A DNA stretch of 20,412 bases from Desulfobacteraceae bacterium. GTDB taxonomy: Bacteria; Desulfobacterota; DSM-4660; Desulfatiglandales; B25-G16. How positions within the stretch are numbered: the first letter of the stretch is position 1; each line of letters begins with the position of its first letter. The position numbers and the translations under genes are program-made. Location: contig JAUWZC010000011.1 in assembly GCA_030615565.1 (NCBI GenBank), positions 1 through 20,412 on the forward strand, given 5' to 3'. Shown piece by piece: positions 14,035 to 20,412 of the stretch. Under the pieces are notes generated by a model. It was given only the letters and a program-made list of their open reading frames with translations. It was not told the DNA's origin and did not search any database.

Positions 14035-14073
14035 CCAATGGAGTACTGGAGCGATGGATTACTGGGGTGATGG
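14035..14073. repeat. 39-bp interspersed element, copy 3 (ribH-nusB gap)
   Basis: Same length and strand sense as the copies at 4790-4828 and 6249-6287, with TGGAGTACTGGAGCGA and TGGATTACTGGGGTGA units. It fills most of the 66 bp between ribH and nusB; a small GGGC/GCCC hairpin (14025-14035) lies beside it. Confidence 0.75.
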
Positions 14074-14078
14074 ATAAC

Positions 14079-14546
14079 CTAATCAAGAGCCTTAAACAGA
14101 CTGACCATCTCCATAGCCGAGACAGCTGCATCCCAACCCTTATTTCCGCTCTTTGCGCCAGCCCTTTCAATAGCCTGCTCTAAGGTATCACTGGTGAGTA
14201 TTCCAAATGATACCGGAATCTGACTTTCAAGGGCGATTGTAGCTATCCCTCTTGCTACCTGGGAGCTGATGTATTCAAAGTGTGGCGTGGCACCCCTGAT
14301 TATAGCCCCTAAACAGATCACACACTCAAATTGACCGCTCAAGGACAATTTTTTTGCCATAGAAGGGATTTCAAAGGCACCAGGCACCTTAACAATAGTT
14401 ATCTGGTCATCAGATGCCCCATGCCTTTTTATGGCATCTAAGGCCCCATCCAATAATCGTTGGCATATAAAATCATTAAAACGGCTAACAACGATTGCAA
14501 ATGTAATTCCCTTAGCAGTAATTTCTCCCTCAATAATTTTAGGCAT
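14079..14546 (-). CDS. ribH: 6,7-dimethyl-8-ribityllumazine synthase
   Basis: A 155-residue protein from the ATG at 14546, chosen over a GTG at 14552 because AAGGGGG is well spaced from the ATG only. Motifs: VVSRFND (substrate-binding), VPGAFEIP, CLGAIIRGATPHFEYIS with the catalytic histidine, and GILTSDTLEQA followed by KGWDAA. Known role: joins the pyrimidine intermediate with dihydroxybutanone phosphate to form the lumazine substrate of riboflavin synthase; forms icosahedral or pentameric assemblies. It is separated from ribBA by a 470-bp repeat-filled gap, so co-transcription with the other rib genes is uncertain. Confidence 0.97.
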   Translation of the reverse strand: MPKIIEGEITAKGITFAIVVSRFNDFICQRLLDGALDAIKRHGASDDQITIVKVPGAFEIPSMAKKLSLSGQFECVICLGAIIRGATPHFEYISSQVARGIATIALESQIPVSFGILTSDTLEQAIERAGAKSGNKGWDAAVSAMEMVSLFKALD

Positions 14547-14655
14547 TGGCACCCCCTTTTCTTAAGTAGCAAACACTATGCGATAAGAAGTAGATGATAT
14601 ATTAAGCGTCTAAATTAAGCAGACACAATTTAAGTGATAAATCCTAAATTCTAAT

Positions 14656-14680
14656 ACCCGCCTGCCAGATGGCGGGCAGG
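14656..14680. repeat. REP-like hairpin family 1, copy 2
   Basis: 25 bp identical to 6358-6382 in the same orientation; stem CCTGCC/GGCAGG. Confidence 0.8.
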
Positions 14681-14740
14681 TGTTCTAAACCCAAAACCAT
14701 TAAATTAAATAACTTCTTACCAAATTCAAACCTGTTTTGT

Positions 14741-14776
14741 TTCCGAATTCCGAGTTTCGGAATCCGGAACTCGGAA
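14741..14776. repeat. Cruciform-forming palindrome
   Basis: ATTCCGA and TCGGAAT form one short stem around GTT, and alternatively CCGAGTT pairs with AACTCGG; TTCCGA units recur in both directions across these 36 bp, giving competing hairpins. Confidence 0.6.
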
Positions 14777-14803
14777 GCATTTGACTTTTGATATTTGGTA
14801 TTT

Positions 14804-14846
14804 CCCGCCCTCCCCGTCCCGAGACCGGGACGGGATCGGGAGGCGC
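14804..14846. repeat. REP-like hairpin family 2, copy 2 (inverted)
   Basis: Exact 43-bp reverse complement of 6460-6502, GC-rich and itself palindromic around GTCCCGAGACCGGGAC. Confidence 0.85.
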
Positions 14847-14852
14847 TATGTG

Positions 14853-14916
14853 CTCGAATCAGGATACTAAGCCTATAGGGTATTGCTTACTCGAATCTGC
14901 CTATTAAGTCTATAAG
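14853..14916. repeat. Imperfect 27-bp tandem pair, 37-bp period
   Basis: CTCGAATCAGGATACTAAG... (14853-14879) recurs as CTCGAATCTGCCTATTAAG... (14890-14916) with about 21 of 27 positions equal. Role unknown. Confidence 0.5.
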
Positions 14917-15022
14917 CCAGGTCTGGGCCAGGGTTTAGGATTTCGTATTTAGTGCTTAGTATTTCATTATCTTTAGCCTTTTTGTCAATAATTTATGATA
15001 TCCGCTATAAACTGCTAATTAC

Positions 15023-16234
15023 TTATTGCTTTGTACCTAATGTCATAATATGTCCTAGTTTTTCACATTTGGTTAAAAGATAGCGCACATTTTCAGATCT
15101 TGGAGGAATTTCAATAGGTACCCTGCCTGTGACTGTCAAGCCATAACCTTCCAGACCAATTATCTTCTTAGGGTTGTTGGTCATTACCCTCATCTTTCTA
15201 ACACCTAATGCGACAAGGATCTGGGCACCAACACCATAATCTCTTAAGTCAGCCTTAAAACCAAGCTTTCTATTTGCCTCTACTGTATCAAAACCCTTAT
15301 CCTGTAATGCATAGGCCTTAAGCTTATTGGCAAATCCTATTCCCCGACCTTCCTGCCTCAAATAGATGACAACCCCTAATCCCTCCTGATCGATCATCTT
15401 TAACGCCTTTTGCAACTGATCTCCACAGTCACATCTATAAGAACCAAAAACATCCCCTGTCAAACATTCAGAATGAACCCTGACCAGAATATCTTTGTTA
15501 GGGTCAATTTCGCCCTTTACTAAGGCCAGGTGCTCACTGTTATCGAGTTCATTTATAAATGCTATTGCCTTGAATTCACCGGATGGGGTTGGCAAAACCG
15601 TTTCTGCCTCTTTATGCACAAAAGACTCATTTCTCATCCGATAGGCAATAATATCAGCAACAGTAACCACTCTGAGATTATGCTTTTTAGCAAATTGATC
15701 AAGGTCAGGTCTTCTGGCCATAGTGCCATCTTCATTCATTATCTCGCAGATAACCCCTGCCGGCCTTAGACCGGCAAGCCTGGCTAGATCTACAGAACCT
15801 TCGGTCTGCCCGGTCCTGAAAAGTACTCCCCCTCTCCTTGCCCTCAGAGGAAACAGATGTCCTGGCTGAACCAGATCATCTGGTTTGGCATCGTCGGATA
15901 CAGCTGTAAGGATGGTATGTGCCCTATCAGCAGCTGATATTCCGGTGGTTACCCCATGTTTTGCCTCTATAGAAACAGTAAAGGCAGTCTGAAAACGAGA
16001 TCGATTATCATGAACCATTAGGGGAAGTTTTAACCTTTCAGCTATGTCTGGATCAAGGGAAAGGCAAATCAGACCTCTTGCATATTTGGCCATAAAATTA
16101 ATAGCATCGGGGGTAACCTTCTCAGCAACCATGGTCAAATCGCCCTCATTTTCTCTATCCTCATCATCAACAAGGATAATCATCTTACCCTGTCTTAAAT
16201 CTTCAAGTGCACCCTCTATATTAGAAATGCCCAT
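15023..16234 (-). CDS. ribBA: Bifunctional 3,4-dihydroxy-2-butanone-4-phosphate synthase / GTP cyclohydrolase II
   Basis: A 403-residue fusion from the ATG at 16234 (GGAGAAGG upstream; an ATG at 16252 lacks a site). The N-terminal RibB half carries LVDDEDRENEGD (acidic metal-binding loop), FMAKYARGLICL and GISAADRAHTI; the C-terminal RibA half carries RVHSECLTGDVFG and RCDCG, the zinc ligands being Cys257, Cys268 and Cys270, then LRQEGRGIGFANK and NNPKKI. Both active sites look intact. Known role: supplies both precursors of riboflavin, from ribulose-5-phosphate and GTP. Its start overlaps the end of ribE by 14 bp, so the two are translationally coupled. Confidence 0.97.
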   Translation of the reverse strand: MGISNIEGALEDLRQGKMIILVDDEDRENEGDLTMVAEKVTPDAINFMAKYARGLICLSLDPDIAERLKLPLMVHDNRSRFQTAFTVSIEAKHGVTTGISAADRAHTILTAVSDDAKPDDLVQPGHLFPLRARRGGVLFRTGQTEGSVDLARLAGLRPAGVICEIMNEDGTMARRPDLDQFAKKHNLRVVTVADIIAYRMRNESFVHKEAETVLPTPSGEFKAIAFINELDNSEHLALVKGEIDPNKDILVRVHSECLTGDVFGSYRCDCGDQLQKALKMIDQEGLGVVIYLRQEGRGIGFANKLKAYALQDKGFDTVEANRKLGFKADLRDYGVGAQILVALGVRKMRVMTNNPKKIIGLEGYGLTVTGRVPIEIPPRSENVRYLLTKCEKLGHIMTLGTKQ

Positions 16235-16898
16235 TGCCTTCTCCAAAACCATATCTGATCAACATATCCCTATCGATCCTTGATGGTTTTTCTTTAGATA
16301 TGGCTACTCTATCATTAAAAAAAAGTCTCTCTATATACTTGGAAATTAGATCTATCTCTATGTTTACCCTGTCGCCAATCCCTTTTTTTAAAAGTGTAGT
16401 TTTATTAGCAGTTTGAGGTATAACAGTTACATCAAAGGAGTCTCCCATACATCTGTTGATGGTTAAACTTATTCCATCAACTGCAATAGATCCCTTGTCT
16501 ATCAAATACCTGCTTAAGGACTGATCAAGGCCAATCTGAATAATCCATGATCTTTGAAACCTTTCAATCTTTTCAATTATCCCTGTACCATCAACATGAC
16601 CGCTAACAAGATGTCCACCTAATCGGTCAGACAATCTAAGTGCCCTTTCAAGGTTTACCATCTCACCCTGTTTTAATTTGCCTAATGTGCTCCTGTTAAG
16701 GGTTTCAGCTGAAATATCCAGAGTAAAAAGATCTCCTTTTATCTCCGTGATGGTCAAGCAGACACCATCAACCACAATGCTATCCCCTGGATGGCAATCA
16801 GAAAAGAAATCAGGGACTCTTAGTATACAGATAGCCTCTGCACCTAACTTGCGGATATTTGTTACCTTTCCAATCCCTTCAACAATACCGGTAAACAT
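16221..16898 (-). CDS. ribE: Riboflavin synthase, alpha subunit
   Basis: A 225-residue two-lumazine-binding-domain protein opening with the diagnostic MFTGIVEGIG. Each half repeats the same plan: DGVCLTITEIKGDLFTLDIS with ETLNRSTLG in the first domain and DGISLTINR with PQTANKTTLLKKG in the second; GGHLVSGHVDG (94-104) joins them. Residues after about 195 (ERLFFNDRVAISKEKPSRID) form the variable tail. Known role: dismutation of two lumazine molecules to riboflavin, as a trimer. Followed with overlap by ribBA and preceded by ribD after a 93-bp gap containing short AATTCCTC repeats. Confidence 0.97.
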   Translation of the reverse strand: MFTGIVEGIGKVTNIRKLGAEAICILRVPDFFSDCHPGDSIVVDGVCLTITEIKGDLFTLDISAETLNRSTLGKLKQGEMVNLERALRLSDRLGGHLVSGHVDGTGIIEKIERFQRSWIIQIGLDQSLSRYLIDKGSIAVDGISLTINRCMGDSFDVTVIPQTANKTTLLKKGIGDRVNIEIDLISKYIERLFFNDRVAISKEKPSRIDRDMLIRYGFGEGNGHF

Positions 16899-16901
16899 TT
16901 T

Positions 16902-16993
16902 AAGTGCCTAAAGTGCCTAAAATTTAAAGTGAGTTAAAGTTCTCATAACTTAATTCACAATTCCTCAATTCCTCAATTCCCCAATCCGCAATT
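16902..16993. repeat. Short low-complexity repeats between ribD and ribE
   Basis: AAGTGCCTAAAGTGCCTAAA (16902-16921) is a near-perfect double 9-bp repeat, and CAATTCCTCAATTCCTCAAT (from 16958) repeats AATTCCTC in tandem. The latter resembles the AAGGAATTCCTCAATTAGC part of the 100-bp repeat. Confidence 0.55.
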
Positions 16994-18092
16994 ACCTCTT
17001 AGGATAAGCCTCGATCATAATATCATCATCAAATCTTCTGACCATCAAAATATTTAATGGTAAACAATTTTTTATAATATCACATCCAGGTCCTCTCGCA
17101 AATGGTACGCCATTATCACCACCCAATATTTTAGGGGCAAGGAATATATAAAATTTATCAACAAGTCCCTGCCTTATCATGGAACCAAATATTGTTGCCC
17201 CACCCTCTACTAAAACAGAACTTATTGACATTTTGGCTAATTCATCCAGTAAATCTGTTAGATCAATCCGTCTATCTCTTATCTGGCAGTTAATAATCCT
17301 AGCCCCGAGGCCTTCTATCTTTTTTGTCTTTGTCCTACTTACATTACTACCTACAGCTATGATGGTCAAGGCTGATTTAGGTGAATCAAGCACCCTGCTG
17401 TTTAAAGGAATCCTTAAATTTGTATCTACTATTACCCTAAAAGGATCTGAGGCTGATCTTCTTGTCAGATAAGGTGTCAAAAGAGGATTATCCACTATAA
17501 CAGTTTCCACCCCAACCAGAATAGCATCCACTCTTTTTCTTAATGAGTGAACAAACTTTCTTGATTTTTCGCCTGTGATCCACTTTGAATTACCTGTTTG
17601 TGTAGCTATCCACCCATCAAGGGTAAGGGCCCCCTTTACAAACACAAAGGGTTTGTCTTTTGTTGTATATTTGATATAAACCTCGTTTAATCTGGTGCAT
17701 TCTTCCGCTAACACACCACGTTTCACCTCTACACCATGAGAGCTAAGAAATTGGCACCCGCCACCAGTAACATGTGGATTAGAATCAACAATGCCCACAA
17801 CAACCTTCCTAACGCTGCTTTTCAATATGGCCTTTGTGCATGGTGGGGTTCTACCATAATGGTTACAGGGCTCCAGATTAACATAGAGGGTGGCTCCCTT
17901 TGCTCTTTCACCAGCCTTAGATAGAGCCTCCATTTCAGCGTGTGGGGCCCCTGCCTTTTTATGATATCCAGAGCCAACAATCTGTCCATCTTTAACAACA
18001 AGTGCCCCTACTAAGGGATTTGGAGATGTGGAGCCCAGGCCCTTTTTTGCCAGCCTGAGCACATGTTTCATGAATCCTTCGTCAATATCCAT
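16992..18092 (-). CDS. ribD: Bifunctional riboflavin biosynthesis deaminase/reductase
   Basis: A 366-residue two-domain enzyme of normal length. The N-terminal cytidine-deaminase-fold domain has the zinc motif HAEMEAL (His51, Glu53) and PCNHYGRTPPCT (Cys76, Cys85). The C-terminal reductase domain starts near residue 145 (FVFVKGALTLDGWIA), with RKRVDAILVGVETVIVDNPLLT and VLVEGGATIFGSMI. Known role: deaminates then reduces the GTP cyclohydrolase II product. First gene of the rib group; no FMN riboswitch was seen in the 162 bp upstream, most of which is the second copy of the 100-bp repeat. Confidence 0.97.
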   Translation of the reverse strand: MDIDEGFMKHVLRLAKKGLGSTSPNPLVGALVVKDGQIVGSGYHKKAGAPHAEMEALSKAGERAKGATLYVNLEPCNHYGRTPPCTKAILKSSVRKVVVGIVDSNPHVTGGGCQFLSSHGVEVKRGVLAEECTRLNEVYIKYTTKDKPFVFVKGALTLDGWIATQTGNSKWITGEKSRKFVHSLRKRVDAILVGVETVIVDNPLLTPYLTRRSASDPFRVIVDTNLRIPLNSRVLDSPKSALTIIAVGSNVSRTKTKKIEGLGARIINCQIRDRRIDLTDLLDELAKMSISSVLVEGGATIFGSMIRQGLVDKFYIFLAPKILGGDNGVPFARGPGCDIIKNCLPLNILMVRRFDDDIMIEAYPKR

Positions 18093-18159
18093 TAGTCTCT
18101 TAATAATGGAATTTGTGTTTTTTAGCAGAAAATCTTGTAATAAATTTATGAATTAAGGA

Positions 18160-18259
18160 ATTTAGGGATTAAGGAATTCCTCAATTAGCAATTTTTACCC
18201 TGTGAAATCTTTTTTATTTTATTTCACCGGGGCCTGAATTCTGGCTTGTCCGGGTTAGG
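18160..18259. repeat. 100-bp direct repeat, copy B (nrdR-ribD gap)
   Basis: 97 of 100 positions match 13515-13614. Its right edge coincides with the stop codon of nrdR (18257-18255), and it fills most of the gap to ribD. Confidence 0.9.
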
Positions 18260-18728
18260 GTTTATCTACTCCCCTTCTTTCATCAAGCAAGTCTTTCAAT
18301 TCGGTCATGAATTCATTTATATCCTTAAATTGCCGATAAACAGATGCAAACCTTACATAGGCAACATCATCCCAACTTTTAAGTCTTTCAATCACCCTTT
18401 CACCTATATCAGAACTGTTTATTTCCCTATGGCCAATTTCCTGAAATAGCTGGGCCAGAGAATCAACAAAATCATCAATCTTATTGATGCTTATTGGCCT
18501 CTTCTGGCAGGCCTTTTGAATGCCCGCCCTTATCTTTTCATTATTGAAAGGCTCTCTTCTTCCATCCTTTTTTACCACCATAGGTAAAACAGCCTCAACC
18601 TTTTCGTAGGTGGTAAAGCGCTTTTGGCAATTAAGGCACTCCCTTCTTCTTCTTATCATCCTATCATCTTTACCGAGCCTGGAGTCAATGACCTTATTGT
18701 TAATTTCTGCACAAAATGGGCATTTCAT
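18255..18728 (-). CDS. nrdR: Transcriptional repressor NrdR
   Basis: A 157-residue protein. The N-terminal zinc ribbon has CPFC (residues 3-6) and CLNCQKRFTTYE, with the DSR and RRRREC stretches typical of the DNA-binding region; the ATP-cone follows (VVKKDGRREPFNNEKI, ASVYRQF). Known role: senses dATP/ATP and represses ribonucleotide reductase genes by binding NrdR boxes. It overlaps the dCMP deaminase gene by 4 bp (ATGA), linking two deoxynucleotide functions. Its stop codon sits at the edge of the 100-bp repeat. Confidence 0.97.
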   Translation of the reverse strand: MKCPFCAEINNKVIDSRLGKDDRMIRRRRECLNCQKRFTTYEKVEAVLPMVVKKDGRREPFNNEKIRAGIQKACQKRPISINKIDDFVDSLAQLFQEIGHREINSSDIGERVIERLKSWDDVAYVRFASVYRQFKDINEFMTELKDLLDERRGVDKP

Positions 18729-19171
18729 ATCGATAACCTCTCTACTTCTATATTTGCCTCAGACAGCATCTCATCTGCCAGAGTATCTGGGTAACCATCT
18801 ACAAAAAAGATTTTTTCTACCCCTGCATTAATAAGCATCTTTGAACAAATGATACATGGCTTGTGGGTAGAGTATAGGGTTGTTCCTTTTGTAGTAACTC
18901 CATAATAGGCTGACTGTATAATTACATTTTGCTCAGCATGAAGACCTCTGCAGAGCTCGTGTCTCTCCCCTGGCTTTATCATTTGGTTCTCCCTCAGGCA
19001 GCCAGTTTCCTTGCAGTGTCTTATACCAGTCGGCGCGCCATTATAACCTGTAGCCAAAATCCTCTTATCTTTAACCAACACCGCGCCAACACTCCTCCTC
19101 AGGCAGGTTGATCGTGTAGCTACCAGCTTTGCAATGGACATAAAATATTCTGGCCAGGAAGGTCTTGGCAC
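18725..19171 (-). CDS. dCMP deaminase / ComEB-like cytidine deaminase-fold protein
   Basis: A 148-residue zinc deaminase. GTG start is supported by GGGGGA 5 nt upstream and by the usual family opening RPSWPEYFMSIA. The active-site motif is GLHAEQNVI with the proton-shuttling Glu, and the zinc cysteines are in KPCIICSKML. An extra Cys-rich region RHCKETGCLRENQ is typical of dCMP deaminases with a second zinc site. Known role: dCMP to dUMP, feeding dTMP synthesis. Tightly packed between glyA (17-bp gap) and nrdR (4-bp overlap), so the three form one unit of one-carbon and nucleotide metabolism. Confidence 0.93.
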   Translation of the reverse strand: MPRPSWPEYFMSIAKLVATRSTCLRRSVGAVLVKDKRILATGYNGAPTGIRHCKETGCLRENQMIKPGERHELCRGLHAEQNVIIQSAYYGVTTKGTTLYSTHKPCIICSKMLINAGVEKIFFVDGYPDTLADEMLSEANIEVERLSI

Positions 19172-19188
19172 TTAATCCCCCAAAATAA

Positions 19189-20412
19189 TTAATAGGAGGG
19201 AAATTGACGGCAAAGAGAATGAACCATTGATCTTACATCTGTCAGGACTTTCTTTTCATAAGGCCTCTCTAGTACTCTTATAATCCATTCAGCAATCTTC
19301 TTCATTTCTCTTTCCTTCATACCCCGTGTGGTGAGAGCAGGTGTACCTAATCTGATACCACTTGTTACCCTTGGCCCCTTTTTGTCAAAAGGTATACTAT
19401 TTTTATTAACAACAATACCTGCTTGCTCTAAAGCATTCTCTGCATCGACCCCTGTCAAATCTCTTTTAGTAAGGTCAATTAGAACAATATGATTATCAGT
19501 CCCTCCACTAACCAATTCCAGACCATGAGCCAATAACTTTTCCGCCAAGACCTTTGCATTGTTCACAATCTGCCTCTGATAGTCAGTAAACTCTGGAGCC
19601 ATTGCCTGCTTAAAGGCTACGGCCTTGGCAGCAATAACATGCATAAAGGGACCACCCTGTATCCCTGGAAAGATTTGGGCATCAATTTTTTTTGCGTACT
19701 TCTTTTTAGCCAGTATCAAACCCCCTCTTGGACCCCGGAGAGTCTTGTGTGTTGTAGCTGTAACAAAATCAGCAAAAGGAAACGGCGAAGGATGCTGACC
19801 CCCTGCAATCAAACCAGCGATATGAGCAATGTCAACCATAAAATAGGCTCCTATATCCTCTGCAATTTGATTAAAGGGCCTAAAATCAATTATCCTTGGG
19901 TAGGAGCTGGCACCAGCAATTATCAATTTTGGCCTAAAAGACATAGCCAAAGATTTAACCTGATCAAAATCTATTCTATGGGTCCGGGGATCAACCCCAT
20001 AAAATAAAGCACGGTAAAACCTACCAGAAAAACTTATATTACTTCCATGGCTCAGATGACCTCCTTGTGCCAGATCCATTCCCATTATTTTATCATTGGG
20101 CTTTAAAAAGGAAAAATATACAGCCATATTGGCTTGAGAGCCAGAGTGAGGCTGAACATTAGCAAATTCGGCTTTAAAGAGCTTTTTTGCCCTCTCTATG
20201 GCCAGATTTTCTACAATATCGACATTTTTACATCCAGCATAGTATCTGTCCCCTGGATAGCCTTCGGCATACTTATTTGTCAATATGCTTCCCTGAATAT
20301 CCATCACAACCTGGCTCGTGTAATTCTCCGAGGCAATCATCACAAGATTATCCCTTTGTCTCTCTGTTTCTGCCTCAATTGCCTTAGCAATCTGAGAATC
20401 AATCTTATTCAG
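19189..20412 (-). CDS. glyA: Serine hydroxymethyltransferase (5' end outside window)
   Basis: The open frame runs past an internal GTG/ATG to the window edge (LNKIDSQIAKAIEAETERQR before the conserved IASENYTS), giving about 407 visible residues of an expected ~415, so only a few N-terminal residues are missing. Motifs: NKYAEGYPGDRYYAGC, PHSGSQANMAVY, VDIAHIAGLIAGG, and the PLP lysine in TTTHKTLRGPRGG (visible as ATTHKTLRG). Known role: serine plus tetrahydrofolate to glycine plus methylene-tetrahydrofolate. The end FPSY is 17 bp before the deaminase start. Confidence 0.96.
   Translation of the reverse strand: MNKIDSQIAKAIEAETERQRDNLVMIASENYTSQVVMDIQGSILTNKYAEGYPGDRYYAGCKNVDIVENLAIERAKKLFKAEFANVQPHSGSQANMAVYFSFLKPNDKIMGMDLAQGGHLSHGSNISFSGRFYRALFYGVDPRTHRIDFDQVKSLAMSFRPKLIIAGASSYPRIIDFRPFNQIAEDIGAYFMVDIAHIAGLIAGGQHPSPFPFADFVTATTHKTLRGPRGGLILAKKKYAKKIDAQIFPGIQGGPFMHVIAAKAVAFKQAMAPEFTDYQRQIVNNAKVLAEKLLAHGLELVSGGTDNHIVLIDLTKRDLTGVDAENALEQAGIVVNKNSIPFDKKGPRVTSGIRLGTPALTTRGMKEREMKKIAEWIIRVLERPYEKKVLTDVRSMVHSLCRQFPSY

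Larger units (their letters stand above)
14547..15022. other. ~470-bp intergenic repeat island between ribBA and ribH
   Basis: This gap interrupts the riboflavin genes. It contains a family-1 hairpin (14656-14680), a cruciform-forming stretch (14741-14776), the 43-bp family-2 hairpin in the opposite orientation (14804-14846), a 27-bp imperfect tandem pair (14853-14916) and GGTCTGGGCCAGGG (14920-14933). No coding frame was recognised. Confidence 0.7.

Noticed and set aside
13976..14170. Minus-strand 64-residue open frame across the ribH-nusB junction
   Set aside because: It overlaps both genes in another frame and translates the 39-bp repeat.
14853..14916. CRISPR array
   Set aside because: Only two imperfect 27-bp units with a 10-bp spacer; no further repeats and no cas genes.
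18093..18254. FMN riboswitch upstream of ribD
   Set aside because: Looked for because ribD heads the riboflavin genes; the gap is mainly the 100-bp repeat and shows none of the conserved RFN segments by eye.

Overview
The window looks like a low-to-mid GC chromosomal segment from a Deltaproteobacteria-grade bacterium (Desulfobacterota in the broad sense). The reasons are the gene order glyA – dCMP deaminase – nrdR – ribD – ribE – ribBA – ribH – nusB – (M17-N protein) – leuS – holA, the neighbouring rpsT/murJ pair, and the diderm features (lipoprotein, secreted ComEA-like proteins). The taxonomic call is inferred from gene order and protein style; no database search was possible. Almost every gene lies on the minus strand; rpsT is the only protein gene on the plus strand.

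Layout read in the direction of transcription (right to left). At 20412-18255 are glyA (5' end outside the window), a dCMP deaminase and nrdR. At 18092-14079 is the complete riboflavin set ribD, ribE, ribBA, ribH, followed by nusB. At 13491-10326 are a stand-alone M17-aminopeptidase N-terminal-like protein and leuS. At 9985-8963 is holA, which converges on and overlaps rpsT by 77 bp. Then come murJ, tRNA-Ala(CGC), hisB and a CsgG/FlgO-like lipoprotein overlapping hisB. At 4542-412 is an envelope/polysaccharide-flavoured block: a winged-helix/Rossmann regulator, two secreted helix-hairpin-helix proteins (ComEA-like), a eukaryote-type UDP-glucose dehydrogenase and a UDP-glucuronate decarboxylase, which together would make UDP-xylose. 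At 247-1 is a small two-gene cassette, probably a nucleotidyltransferase pair, with a palindrome upstream.

The housekeeping genes are ordinary. What is unusual is the density of small interspersed repeats in the gaps: a 177-bp nested palindrome between leuS and holA, where lptE sits in E. coli; a 100-bp direct repeat forming the end of nusB and abutting the end of nrdR; two paired GC-rich REP-like hairpin families occurring together at two loci; a 39-bp element present three times; a CCCCGTTAAATAA inverted-repeat element; and a 15-bp inverted repeat bracketing the tRNA gene. Several of these run into coding sequence and appear to have reshaped protein C-termini. No CRISPR array, rRNA gene, intact insertion sequence, integrase or phage gene was seen.
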